This document shows, piece after piece, positions 23,223 through 31,396 of a stretch of 32,093 nt of DNA; positions within the stretch are counted from its first letter, which is position 1, and each line of letters starts with the position of its first letter. This DNA is from Adhaeribacter aerolatus. GTDB lineage: Bacteria > Bacteroidota > Bacteroidia > Cytophagales > Hymenobacteraceae. The stretch covers positions 1 to 32,093 of the forward strand of contig NZ_BJYS01000059.1 of NCBI RefSeq assembly GCF_007991635.1, given 5' to 3'. A program made the position numbers and the translations under genes. The notes under the pieces are model-generated. The model was not told the origin of the DNA, made no database searches, and saw nothing but the letters and a program-made list of their open reading frames with translations.

Positions 23223-24978
23223 GCTTTTTTGTTTTTATGGTGATAACCTGATCCATTAACTGGGTTTTTACTTCCCGGTTAGGGTGGTATATTTTGCCGT
23301 CTTTTTTCCAGCGGGCCGTTTTTTCTATGCCAATCGGGTAAATGATTAAAGCTTCCGGGGTAAGGTGCAGCCGCAGAAAATTTTTGTAACCGCTATATTT
23401 AAAAGAGGAAAATGCTTCGTTGTCGTGAATGCGAAACAGCAGGTTGCAAATGAATAAATAAATACCCATTACGATGCAGCCGGTGAGCCCACCCGCCACG
23501 AATAAATCAACCGTTAATACCCCTACCTTTCGCCACAAACTAATATTCATGAAAAAGGCCCAACTGGAACAAAGCCAAATAAGTAAAAAGCCATTCAGGA
23601 TGTGTACAAAGCCGTGGGCCAGGCCCAATAACCATAAAAAGGGCATTCGGCTGGATTTGGTATCGGTAAATTTGGTAACCCCAAATATGGCCAGGCCCAT
23701 GAAAAAGACCATAAACGGACTGAATATAACAATATTTAAAACGTAATTCGTGTAATCAACTAATCCGGTCAGGGTAACAGGAAATTGGTTAATCTTGGCA
23801 ACAAAAGCATGATCGGCTTCCTGCAGGAGCCAGGCAAACAATAGGTAAAAGAATCCCATAAAAGCAGCAAACTGTAAATTAAACCAGGGGAATAAAATAG
23901 TGCGCAGCGCCATCAGGCGAGACTGGGCTTTGGTGGGAAAAGTAGCCTGCAATTTAAATTTGCCTTCCCGCAAGTCCAGTTCATCTTTTAAGTTGTGGGT
24001 AGGATGCGAAAATGCCCCACCGCCACCGGCGGTTATTTTGTGGTAAGTTTTACCTTTTTCCGATAAAACATAATGGGCGTAGTGGTGTAAATCGCCGGCC
24101 AGGGAAATTACCAGTTCAAACCCATTCTGCACAATATAGCGCTGCTCAAAAAAACGGAGGTTTTCGTAGCTTTTATCTTTGGCGCGGGTGGTAAAAATCC
24201 AACTAGGTTCGGCGGTGCACAAAATAACTTTGTCGCCGGGCTTCATTTGTTTAGCCGCTATTTTATCAAAGTAATGTAACTGGGGGTAATCTATATCGGC
24301 TTCCAATTGTATGTCTATTCCCCAGAGCCACCAGTTGTGCGGCAGTTTAATAGCAAAGTAACTGCGGTGCTGCCGCGTTAGCCAATTGCCGATGGTACGG
24401 CCCTGGCAAAATATTTTAATAAAATTGGATAATCCGTCGTACCAGTCGTGGTTACCCGGAATGGCAAACAGCACGTGTTCTCTTTCGGGAACCTGATTGT
24501 TTTTAGCCTGTAGTTCGTGCTGGTGGCGGCACGCCGAATCGAACGGGCCCCGAAACCGGTTTTTATAATCGTCGCGGTTAGCCACCGGGTAAACTTCATC
24601 GCCGCCTAATATTAAAATATCGCCTTTGTAAGTTTGGTGCTCTTCTACCTTCAGTTCTGGTGCGGAGAGTAAATTGGCCATGGTAAAAGTGGTATGAAAC
24701 CCATCGCCGGTGTCGGACATGTAATCAATCCATACTTCGTTCAGGTGGCTGTAATCATAGGTATCGGGTTTAGCCAGACAAGCCTGGATTTCCCGCTTAT
24801 CAGAGTAAGAACCAAACACCGACGAAATGACGGTTTTTACGGCGGTACCCAATAACTGCCGGGCATCGTACCAGCCTACCATTTTTTTTGGGGTATAGTC
24901 AAAAGGGTCTTCCTGAAAAGCTCTTTTAACTTTCTCGGCTGCTTTTGCTCTTTTCTCTTGTGGCGTTGCCTCCTTCAT
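23173..24978 (-). CDS. Membrane-anchored metallophosphoesterase
   Basis: A 601-residue protein. The calcineurin-like domain (about 80-330) shows DTGDG at 89-93, ILGGDEVYP at 123-131, PGNHDW at 174-179 and AGDLHHYAHY at 294-303; the dimetal ligands are in place although the first motif is unusual. From about 365 to 520 there are four to five membrane helices (FAAFMGFFYLLFAWLL; IVIFSPFMVFFMGLAIF; AHGFVHILNGFLLIWLC; GGLTGCIVMGIYLFICNLLF), then a cytoplasmic tail. The combination suggests hydrolysis of a phosphate ester in or near the membrane. It lies 33 nt after the patatin gene and overlaps the GMC gene by 50 nt. Confidence 0.85.
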   Translation of the reverse strand: MKEATPQEKRAKAAEKVKRAFQEDPFDYTPKKMVGWYDARQLLGTAVKTVISSVFGSYSDKREIQACLAKPDTYDYSHLNEVWIDYMSDTGDGFHTTFTMANLLSAPELKVEEHQTYKGDILILGGDEVYPVANRDDYKNRFRGPFDSACRHQHELQAKNNQVPEREHVLFAIPGNHDWYDGLSNFIKIFCQGRTIGNWLTRQHRSYFAIKLPHNWWLWGIDIQLEADIDYPQLHYFDKIAAKQMKPGDKVILCTAEPSWIFTTRAKDKSYENLRFFEQRYIVQNGFELVISLAGDLHHYAHYVLSEKGKTYHKITAGGGGAFSHPTHNLKDELDLREGKFKLQATFPTKAQSRLMALRTILFPWFNLQFAAFMGFFYLLFAWLLQEADHAFVAKINQFPVTLTGLVDYTNYVLNIVIFSPFMVFFMGLAIFGVTKFTDTKSSRMPFLWLLGLAHGFVHILNGFLLIWLCSSWAFFMNISLWRKVGVLTVDLFVAGGLTGCIVMGIYLFICNLLFRIHDNEAFSSFKYSGYKNFLRLHLTPEALIIYPIGIEKTARWKKDGKIYHPNREVKTQLMDQVITIKTKKHEEAPPSVPVLTHNRY

Positions 24979-25011
24979 AAGTCAAAACCTTTATTAGTAA
25001 ATTATTAAATT

Positions 25012-26472
25012 TTAATTATCGCTGAAGAAGTAACTCTTCAGGGTTTTCTTCACCCGGCGGCGTTCAAACCACCCATCGGCATTGTACACACTCAGGCTTT
25101 TGCGGAGGTAAACCCAATCGGCTACCGAAATCTGGAATATCGAGGATTGGAGCGGCTGGCCGGCCGGACTGGTGCCGGCGTATAATTTAATCTCAGCTTT
25201 TTTACCCGCACCCGACAGGAACCGGCTATTAAAAACGGTGCTGCCGGTTATCACATAAGATTTGCCTTCCATTTCGGCCCGAAACTGGAACTGAACTATT
25301 TTATCGCCCCCGGCGGGATTAGGCTGCACCGTCAGTTCTCCTTTAAAGCCATAATAGATGCGGAGGCCCTCCGGAAAACTTAGGCTGGCGTTTAGCTGGT
25401 AAGGCTGCTCCGTCCGGACAAAATCCTGAATGTCGTGGATGGTGAGCGATACATGCAGCACCGCCAGTTGGTTAAATAATTTGCCGGATAGCTTGGCCCG
25501 ACAGGAAAAAGCAATGCCTTGTGATTTCATTTTGGTAGATAAATTAGGTTCGGCAATGGGGTCGGGGGGCAGGTTTAACAAATATTCTTTGGCATCGGCG
25601 TAGCCCATGTCAATTAAGGTGGTGGCGTTTACCCGGTTAAAATATAAATCCGGGTCCAGCGGCAGGGGATAGGCCGGTTTTATCAGGTGTACCCGGATGG
25701 CAGCTTTCTGGCCGTAAGGCGAATCGCCGCGGGTTATCCGCTGGTTCAGTTCGGTAATATAGTCTAATTCGGCGTACAAGGCTCCGTTGGCGCTCATTTC
25801 AATCATGTGCACATACTGGTTAAAAGTACCCCCTTTGTATTCGTGAATATTGCCGATAGCCCAAACCACCCAAATTTCTTCAGCCCCTCTTTTCACCGCT
25901 TCCAGGAGGTTCGCATCTTTTATCCAGACGGCATCGATGTACCAGTGGGCGTTTATTTTTTGCGCCGGCATAAACATGGGTAGGGAAACCCCGGCCAGCA
26001 GGTGGGGCAGGGTCAGAGATTCGTTGGGAATCGCCTCGTTTCTTTTCTCGGAATAATTGCACACGTTAAAGGTGCCGGCTAAGGCTTTTTCGGCGTTTAT
26101 GCTGGCTAAATCTACTCCTAAATGCGGCAGTACTTTCAGGCGAATACCATCGGCATCGCCAAAAGCAGCCAGCCGCAAAGGGTTCAGGTATTTCCGGAAA
26201 GGCAGATACGACACAAAGTGCTTGCTATTGAGTGTGCGCCAGTTGTGGCATATTTCGTCGGTGGTAAGGCCCGATAACAGCATGGCCAGCGTAAATATGC
26301 CGCCCGAAGTACCATCGGCATGGGTAAATTGCAACCCGTGTTCCTCCAGGGCTTTTAACACCCCCGCCTGGTACGACAACCGCATGCCACCGCCCGCCAG
26401 CACCAACGACCTTTTCGGTCCCTGGTAGCCCGCCGGAACCCGGAAGGGTAGTGGTTTAGTTAAATTTTCCAT
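25012..26472 (-). CDS. Patatin-like phospholipase with extra C-terminal module
   Basis: A 486-residue lipid acyl hydrolase. The oxyanion motif GGGMR is at 27-31, the nucleophile elbow GTSGG at 54-58 (Ser56), and the catalytic Asp lies in YIDAVW (Asp180), where most patatins have DGG or DGA. No signal peptide. Residues about 315-486 form a separate beta-rich domain resembling GMC oxidoreductase residues 583-755 (shared pattern of GxxF...T.TI...S...P......LSxPEG and later TG...YxG). The start overlaps the end of the upstream membrane-protein gene by 17 nt and the metallophosphoesterase follows after 33 nt, so the genes are tightly co-expressed. Likely role: releasing fatty acids from a membrane lipid or ester for the operon pathway (inference). 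Confidence 0.88.
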   Translation of the reverse strand: MENLTKPLPFRVPAGYQGPKRSLVLAGGGMRLSYQAGVLKALEEHGLQFTHADGTSGGIFTLAMLLSGLTTDEICHNWRTLNSKHFVSYLPFRKYLNPLRLAAFGDADGIRLKVLPHLGVDLASINAEKALAGTFNVCNYSEKRNEAIPNESLTLPHLLAGVSLPMFMPAQKINAHWYIDAVWIKDANLLEAVKRGAEEIWVVWAIGNIHEYKGGTFNQYVHMIEMSANGALYAELDYITELNQRITRGDSPYGQKAAIRVHLIKPAYPLPLDPDLYFNRVNATTLIDMGYADAKEYLLNLPPDPIAEPNLSTKMKSQGIAFSCRAKLSGKLFNQLAVLHVSLTIHDIQDFVRTEQPYQLNASLSFPEGLRIYYGFKGELTVQPNPAGGDKIVQFQFRAEMEGKSYVITGSTVFNSRFLSGAGKKAEIKLYAGTSPAGQPLQSSIFQISVADWVYLRKSLSVYNADGWFERRRVKKTLKSYFFSDN

Positions 26473-26878
26473 GCGGTTGCAGTTGGTTTCGGGTGTAGAA
26501 AAAAATAAGAATAACGCCTACTAATTCGTAAATCGCAAAAAAGTAAAACAGCCAGTTGGGTGGGCCATCTACCAGGTAAGAAACAACCCGGGCCACTACG
26601 CCTAAAAACATAACCCCTAAAAACAAGCGGTTATATTTTAATTGCGAAAACACCTCCCGGGTAAACAGAATGGCGAACATGCCAAACCCAAATTCTACCA
26701 GCCGTAAAAACCGGTACTGGGTTAACATACTGGCCGCGGTGGTCTGGTCTACACTGGTCAGGTCAAAGTCGAAAAGCATTTTCTGGTCTATTCTGGCCCC
26801 TATAAAAGCTCCCCACAATCCCGCTACTATTAGCAGCCCCACGTAGGTGTAGAAGAAAAAATAGGCCAGCAACCTCAT
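26456..26878 (-). CDS. Small polytopic membrane protein, 140 residues
   Basis: Not confidently recognised. Four probable helices: LAYFFFYTYVGLLIVAGLWG (4-23), a pair around LRLVEFGFGMFAILF and LFLGVMFLGVVARVVSYLV, and LFYFFAIYELVGVILIFFYT at the end. The layout resembles DUF4345-type proteins but this is uncertain. It shares a 4-nt ATGA overlap with the preceding gene and a 17-nt overlap with the patatin gene, a strong sign of one operon. Possibly a membrane partner of the enzymes (inference). Confidence 0.75.
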   Translation of the reverse strand: MRLLAYFFFYTYVGLLIVAGLWGAFIGARIDQKMLFDFDLTSVDQTTAASMLTQYRFLRLVEFGFGMFAILFTREVFSQLKYNRLFLGVMFLGVVARVVSYLVDGPPNWLFYFFAIYELVGVILIFFYTRNQLQPHGKFN

Positions 26879-27300
26879 GTTTTTATTTTAAGTTTTTGCC
26901 AATAGGTAAAAATTAAAATCCCGGATACTAAATCGAAGAAAGCCACACCCAAAGCCAGACCAGAAAATATTCCGTTCAAAACGCCTAAGCCCACCGCCGC
27001 TGCTGCTCCGAGTTTTTGCAGACCGCACCAGAAAACCGGTTCCGGCCCAACCGGAGCCTGCCTTAAAGTCTGCCAGAGCAAACCTCCGAACAAAACCATA
27101 AACATTCCGATGATGGCAAAAAAATGGGCGCTGGTTTTATCTGTACTGGCCCCGATGAAGCTTAATACCAACGGCGCGGCCACCACTTGCACGGCACCCG
27201 TTAAAACCGTAACCGCTGAAATAAAAACGAGCAGCTTAGGCAGCAACCGGTGCGTTTCGCTGGCTGCTAATGGTTTGGTTTTTATATCTATAGCTTTCAA
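26875..27300 (-). CDS. Small polytopic membrane protein, 141 residues
   Basis: Not confidently recognised. After a polar start (about 1-20) come four probable helices: LLVFISAVTVLTGAVQVVAA, AHFFAIIGMFMVLFGGLLWQ, LQKLGAAAAVGLGVLNGIFS and FFDLVSGILIFTYW. Size and helix spacing resemble the next gene, so the two may be distant paralogs. The only upstream ATG gives a 65-nt overlap with the DUF1772-like gene; a later alternative start cannot be excluded. The stop overlaps the next start by 4 nt. Confidence 0.72.
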   Translation of the reverse strand: MKAIDIKTKPLAASETHRLLPKLLVFISAVTVLTGAVQVVAAPLVLSFIGASTDKTSAHFFAIIGMFMVLFGGLLWQTLRQAPVGPEPVFWCGLQKLGAAAAVGLGVLNGIFSGLALGVAFFDLVSGILIFTYWQKLKIKT

Positions 27301-27772
27301 GGTATTTTATATAAAAGTAAGACATCATGCATAACCATTGTACCGTCCAGAGGCTTACCCTAATTACATTCAGCCGCATCCATTTGTCCAGCACTTCGCG
27401 CAATACAGCCGCATCTTTTATGCCGGCCGCCATTTGCTCGTTGTAAGGAATAATATAAATAATGGTAAGGGCCGTAGCCAGAATAACCCCTAAAAGCACC
27501 CCAATCGGGAACCAGCGCTTGTAACTGCGCCACTCCGCAATTGTCATAATCAAGGCGGTGGCCAGCATTACCATGGTCATGTAGGTAAAAAACTTAGTAG
27601 CCGCCGTTACCTGGGGCACAAACTGCATGTAATAATTATCGGGTGTGAGTTCGGGGGCAATCGGGAAAGAAAAAAGTAAAAGCGACCAACCCGTGCCCAG
27701 GTACATAGAGGTGCATAAAAACAACAGGGAATGATTTAGCCCTAATAAAGTTCTTTTGGTTTCGCCGCGCAT
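27236..27772 (-). CDS. DUF1772-like membrane protein
   Basis: A 178-residue protein with four probable helices: HSLLFLCTSMYLGTGWSLLLF, FFTYMTMVMLATALIMTIAE, WFPIGVLLGVILATALTIIYII and, after a soluble loop, VSLWTVQWLCMMSYFYIKYL. The loop segment LREVLDKWMRLNVIRVSLW matches the conserved xxWxRxNxxR pattern of DUF1772, a family that includes anthrone oxygenases, so an oxidative role is possible. It lies 17 nt after the acetoacetate-decarboxylase-family gene. The assignment is moderate, from pattern memory only. Confidence 0.65.
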   Translation of the reverse strand: MRGETKRTLLGLNHSLLFLCTSMYLGTGWSLLLFSFPIAPELTPDNYYMQFVPQVTAATKFFTYMTMVMLATALIMTIAEWRSYKRWFPIGVLLGVILATALTIIYIIPYNEQMAAGIKDAAVLREVLDKWMRLNVIRVSLWTVQWLCMMSYFYIKYLESYRYKNQTISSQRNAPVAA

Positions 27773-27789
27773 GTTTTTATATTTTTAAA

Positions 27790-28686
27790 TTAAACCCCCG
27801 CTGTTTCGGGTTGTTTAGCTGTTTGGCGGTTCGGTTTTTCTAACCATTCTTCGCCGTAGCCCAGGTGATACACACTTTCCAGGCCTTCTCCGGTTTTCTC
27901 CGGCAACTCGGGGTAGCTTAAAAACCAGCTCTCAAAATAATCATCCAAAATGCCGGTAGTTTTGGGCAAGTAGGCCGTAAATATGGGGTCCTGTTCTATT
28001 TCCAGATATTTGAGTTGAGCCGCATTGGGGTGATTGCCCAGGGTAATTTTAGCCGCTCCTTTTTTAAACAAGGTTAGCCCGGCTTTGCCTTTAAAATATA
28101 TATACGATTTCATGAGCATGCCCCGGAAGCGGCAATAATTAGCCGCGCCCATGTTCATCGGCATAAAGATGCGGGCGGGCCGGGTTATATCTAGCCGCAT
28201 TACCATCTGGCCGTCCAGGTCGTACTGAGCGCTGATTACTTCGGAGCCTTCTACAAAATCCAGATTGGCCTGGTGCTTGGGCATACCCCAGATGCCTTTC
28301 CCACCTTTCACCGAAATTTCGGTGCTTACCGGTAAATCCAAAATATACTGCCCGGTACCGTAGGCTTTCATGAGCATGGCCGGTAATAATTTAGGGGCCG
28401 GTTTGTCGCCGTGCGTACATGCCAGGGCAATGCTGTATTCTATGTATTTACCAATATCGGTAATGCGGTAATCTACCACCGTTACAATAAAAACTGCTTT
28501 GCCATTCCAGAGCCGGACTGGGTGCACTTCGTTGCCGGGTAACAGGGTACGGGCTTTCTCGTAATTGGCCGGAAAAGCGGCCATGATAACGGCGGCGTTG
28601 TCGGAGTTAATGGGTAAATGGTAAGGAATGCCATCTACCCGGGCGTACCTGCCTGCCTGTTTCAGAAGTCTTTTAGGAATAGCCAT
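27790..28686 (-). CDS. Acetoacetate decarboxylase-family protein
   Basis: A 298-residue member of the ADC superfamily. The central KGIWGMPKHQANLDF (about 130-144) contains Lys137 where the family places its Schiff-base lysine (PK motif); YIEYSIALAC (81-90) and the DLPVSTEISVKGGKG strand are also typical, as is VYHLGYGEEW near the end. Members outside true acetoacetate decarboxylases act as hydratases, aldolases or cyclases on keto substrates, so the reaction is open. It lies 19 nt after the alpha/beta hydrolase gene and 17 nt before the DUF1772-like gene. Its presence suggests that a keto product, perhaps from the GMC oxidase, is processed further (inference). Confidence 0.87.
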   Translation of the reverse strand: MAIPKRLLKQAGRYARVDGIPYHLPINSDNAAVIMAAFPANYEKARTLLPGNEVHPVRLWNGKAVFIVTVVDYRITDIGKYIEYSIALACTHGDKPAPKLLPAMLMKAYGTGQYILDLPVSTEISVKGGKGIWGMPKHQANLDFVEGSEVISAQYDLDGQMVMRLDITRPARIFMPMNMGAANYCRFRGMLMKSYIYFKGKAGLTLFKKGAAKITLGNHPNAAQLKYLEIEQDPIFTAYLPKTTGILDDYFESWFLSYPELPEKTGEGLESVYHLGYGEEWLEKPNRQTAKQPETAGV

Positions 28687-28705
28687 AGGGTTGTACTTTA
28701 ATTTA

Positions 28706-29761
28706 TTAGTTTACACGGAGTTCCTGCAACATCAAAGGGAAAACATCTTTATAGGCGTTTTTGCCTATAAAAACATCCAGGTGGCTGTAATCGGGTAATA
28801 CCCGCAAAGCGTGGTAATTCTGCCGGAGATTATCAAAATATTTAAAACTCTGGACTTGGCTGTCGGGCAAAAAGCACAAATTTTTACCACCGGCAAAAAA
28901 AGAAATCCGGGCTTCAGTGGCCGGAGCGGCGGCTACAAACGAGTCGGGCAGTTCTTTCTTTTTCTCAATCGACATTAAATGCCCTGCTTTTACCGACCTT
29001 GCTATTTGCTTGTAAAAAGTCATAGGCACGGCGGCAAACTGGCTTTTAATCCATTCGTGGGTTTCGTCATTTAAATTTTCGTGGCGCCACAAGGCGGGGA
29101 ACCCGCTGCCGTACGTAAAGCTAACCTGTTTGCAAACGCTGTTATTACACTCGTGGTGGGTGAGCTGTACCAGCGTATTTACCATTTTAGCCGTCAGGGA
29201 AGGGGCTTTTATTCCCCACTGTGGGTTTAAATAATCGGTTAGCTGCTTTACCATGGGTACCATCACCGAAAGTTTAAACCTCGAAAAATCGGGTACCACG
29301 GGGTGCAGCGAAACGGCATTGGAAACAATATTGGTAACCTGGGGCACCAGCCCGGCTACTACCGACATCATAAAACTGGTAGAGCCCTGGCAATGAATAA
29401 TGGCTTTTATTTTAGGAGAGCCGGTAATTTCCACCACCTTTTTTACGGCTGCCGGATGGTCGTACAAAGCCGCTTGATCCAATGTCCATTTATTAGGGGC
29501 AAAATCAATGCTGGCGCGCCAGTTTTCCAGCCAAACATCGTACCCTTCTTCCAACAAAAATTCTACAATATTTTTATTTACCGGGGCTAAAAAAATACTG
29601 GCGCTAACCCCGGCCCCGTGTACCAGCAATACCGGATCTTTCGTATTTTTTGTTGAACCGCTTACATGAATTAGGTTGCATGGGAAACCATCTGCTGCTT
29701 CGAAAGGAAATATTTCGAACTGCAGATTTTTGCCGGCATATTTTTCGGTAACAGGCTTCAT
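28706..29761 (-). CDS. Alpha/beta hydrolase of the GMC-oxidase-associated type, Cys at the nucleophile position
   Basis: A 351-residue alpha/beta-hydrolase-fold protein with no signal peptide. The oxyanion region is LLVHGAGVSASIF (45-57), the DVWLENWRAS strand follows, and the nucleophile elbow reads IIHCQGSTSF (121-130). By alignment with PHA-synthase-type elbows (GxCxG) Cys124 occupies the nucleophile place; Ser127 is an alternative. The catalytic His is probably H327 in LPDYSHLDVF, and GKNAYKDVFP follows it, as I recall for hydrolases encoded with or fused to GMC oxidases. It is the first gene of the nine-gene operon. Only a weak promoter-like sequence is visible upstream (TTTG, then CCTTTTG on the minus strand near 29783). 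Confidence 0.85.
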   Translation of the reverse strand: MKPVTEKYAGKNLQFEIFPFEAADGFPCNLIHVSGSTKNTKDPVLLVHGAGVSASIFLAPVNKNIVEFLLEEGYDVWLENWRASIDFAPNKWTLDQAALYDHPAAVKKVVEITGSPKIKAIIHCQGSTSFMMSVVAGLVPQVTNIVSNAVSLHPVVPDFSRFKLSVMVPMVKQLTDYLNPQWGIKAPSLTAKMVNTLVQLTHHECNNSVCKQVSFTYGSGFPALWRHENLNDETHEWIKSQFAAVPMTFYKQIARSVKAGHLMSIEKKKELPDSFVAAAPATEARISFFAGGKNLCFLPDSQVQSFKYFDNLRQNYHALRVLPDYSHLDVFIGKNAYKDVFPLMLQELRVN

Positions 29762-30223
29762 AAGGCAACGATTTTACATATTCAAAAGGCGTATAGGAGT
29801 TAATAGCAAATTATCAGGAAGGTCAACAATAGAATACTATAATAATATTATATTAAGGAAAGATAATGAATTTAATAAAAAATATCAAGAAAATATTGGA
29901 ATAATTTAGGATAAAGATTTTAGGAATTTTAGCTAATCCTGGTTCTTGTTCTTGCCGGAATACACCTGGAATAAAGATATGGCGATTAGATAAACTTTAT
30001 AAATTGGGAGAAATTGATAATCAGTTATTTAACTTTATAAAGATGCTCTTGAAGTACACCTTAATCAGGTGGTATCAGAAAGAATATTTAAAATAAAATA
30101 GCAACGAAATGAAACCGCTTTGGTGGCAGGTTAATTTCGTTGCTATTTTCAGACGTTAATTTATTTTATTTTAATAATTGGCTTAGCGCCAAAGTTTTCA
30201 CTTAATATTATTTCAGTTAGATC
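29762..30223. other. Intergenic region holding the operon start and a terminator
   Basis: 462 bp, AT-rich. It should contain the promoter of the nine-gene operon, but I find only weak matches. A plus-strand frame ending near 30094 lacks a start codon and is not called. The terminator hairpin at 30095-30149 is listed separately. Confidence 0.4.
30095..30149 (-). terminator. Long-stem terminator after the minus-strand Rnk-like gene
   Basis: A perfect 16-bp inverted repeat (AAAATAGCAACGAAAT / ATTTCGTTGCTATTTT) with a 23-nt loop. On the minus strand the stem ends in ATTTTATTTT, 75 nt after the stop of the gene at 30224-30634. Confidence 0.75.
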
Positions 30224-30634
30224 TTACAAATGAAAATCACCGGCCGCTTCGGGCTGGTACAAAATATCCTCGATCCGGATTTGGACTTTGCCGCTGGGAA
30301 CTTCCCAGTCAATTACATCGCCTTTCCGGTAGCCCAATAAGGCCGTAGCAATAGGCGCAAAAATAGATATTTTATTTTTTTTAATGTCCGCTTCTTCCGG
30401 GTACACTATTTCCATCTCCAGCTCCTTGTCGGTTTGCAGGTATTTGAGTTTAATTATCGAATGCATGGTAACTACATCCATCGGAATTTGGGTAGGTTCT
30501 ACTACCTGGGCCCGGCTTAACTCATTGGTAAGTTTGTTAATCTCTTTCGTAAAATTAACAGAACTTTGCCGGAAATGGTGCATGCGCTCTCTCAGGCGCA
30601 GCGCGTCTTTTTCGCTGATTATTAAGTTATTCAT
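30224..30634 (-). CDS. Rnk/GreA-C-domain protein, paralog 1
   Basis: A 136-residue protein with a short N-terminal helical segment (about 1-45) and a C-terminal GreA/GreB-type FKBP-like domain: VVTMHSIIKLKYLQTD at about 54-69, EIVYPEEADIKKNKISIFAP at about 75-94, and GYRKGDVIDWEVPSGKVQIRI. At this length it matches Rnk-type RNA-polymerase-binding regulators rather than full GreA (about 158). The frame extends to 30736, but the ATG at 30634 starts the homologous region and gives exactly the same length as the second paralog. Own terminator downstream. Confidence 0.85.
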   Translation of the reverse strand: MNNLIISEKDALRLRERMHHFRQSSVNFTKEINKLTNELSRAQVVEPTQIPMDVVTMHSIIKLKYLQTDKELEMEIVYPEEADIKKNKISIFAPIATALLGYRKGDVIDWEVPSGKVQIRIEDILYQPEAAGDFHL

Positions 30635-31396
30635 AACTTTTTTTAAGGTTGTAAATGAATTAAGGTTTAAGGTAGGTAGTAGTATTAAGTCCAGTTTTCT
30701 GCCCTCTAACCCACCCGAGAAAAATAAAGATAGCAAAAATGCTCTTTTACCTGAACGTAAGAGTTATTTTAAATTATATCTACTACTCTAAAAATAATAT
30801 AAGGGTTGCTACAGCCATAAAGAAGAAGATGGGGCTTGATCTGATTGGTTGGTTTTTACAAAAAATTTAGTTATCTTAGCCTATAACGCTTCTGCGGAAA
30901 GCAGCCAGCATAAAGGCTAAACCTGCTTTTTGGACAAATATATGGTTATATAATATTCAAACGCAGACACCGTTTTATTAACAAAGATCGAATTTATTTA
31001 TGCCAAATTACCCAACAATAGCTTACCTGGTAACAGAACCGTTGCGCGGTTTAGTACCGGCATCGCATCATGCTACGCAAAGCGATGCGGTGGATGGCTA
31101 CTGTTTGTATTTTTTTTCTGTTCCCAAAGTTTTTTTCAAATAAGCCGGTTCATTCCGGCAAAATCACGCTAATAGCCACGCAACTGGTGGAACAAAATAG
31201 TCATTTTCTACCGGTTTCAAAAGCGAATAAGCAAGTGGTTCTATAATTATTTCGATTCAGCGTACTTTTTTTCCGGCACTTCCGGAGTTTAACATTTACC
31301 ATAACTTATTTAATCTAAATCCCGGCAGAAAAAGGTCTATGTCTGTACCTGCCGGTAAATTTATTTTTAATTAAACATCATTTAAATCTCATCGCC
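30635..31396. other. Long intergenic region between divergent Rnk-like paralogs
   Basis: 762 bp. It should contain both promoters, but none matches the consensus well. Near 30900-30933 an AAGCAG/CTGCTT stem followed by T residues is terminator-like on the plus strand. A possible broken small gene (31000-31230) is listed separately. Confidence 0.4.
31000..31230 (+). pseudogene. Possible small frameshifted gene
   Basis: ATG at 31000 opens 47 codons (MPNYPTIAYLVTEPLRGLV and onward) to a stop at 31141. In the +1 frame, sharing the T-rich stretch near 31111-31117, a second open segment continues (KITLIATQLVEQNSHFLPVS and onward) to a stop near 31230. Joined at the T-run they would give a protein of about 77 residues. 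Not recognised; it may be chance. Confidence 0.22.

Noticed and set aside
29896-30094. Plus-strand coding-like frame (ends LIRWYQKEYLK) upstream of the terminator
   Set aside because: No start codon, AT-rich, and no recognisable family; the long open stretch can arise by chance at this base composition.
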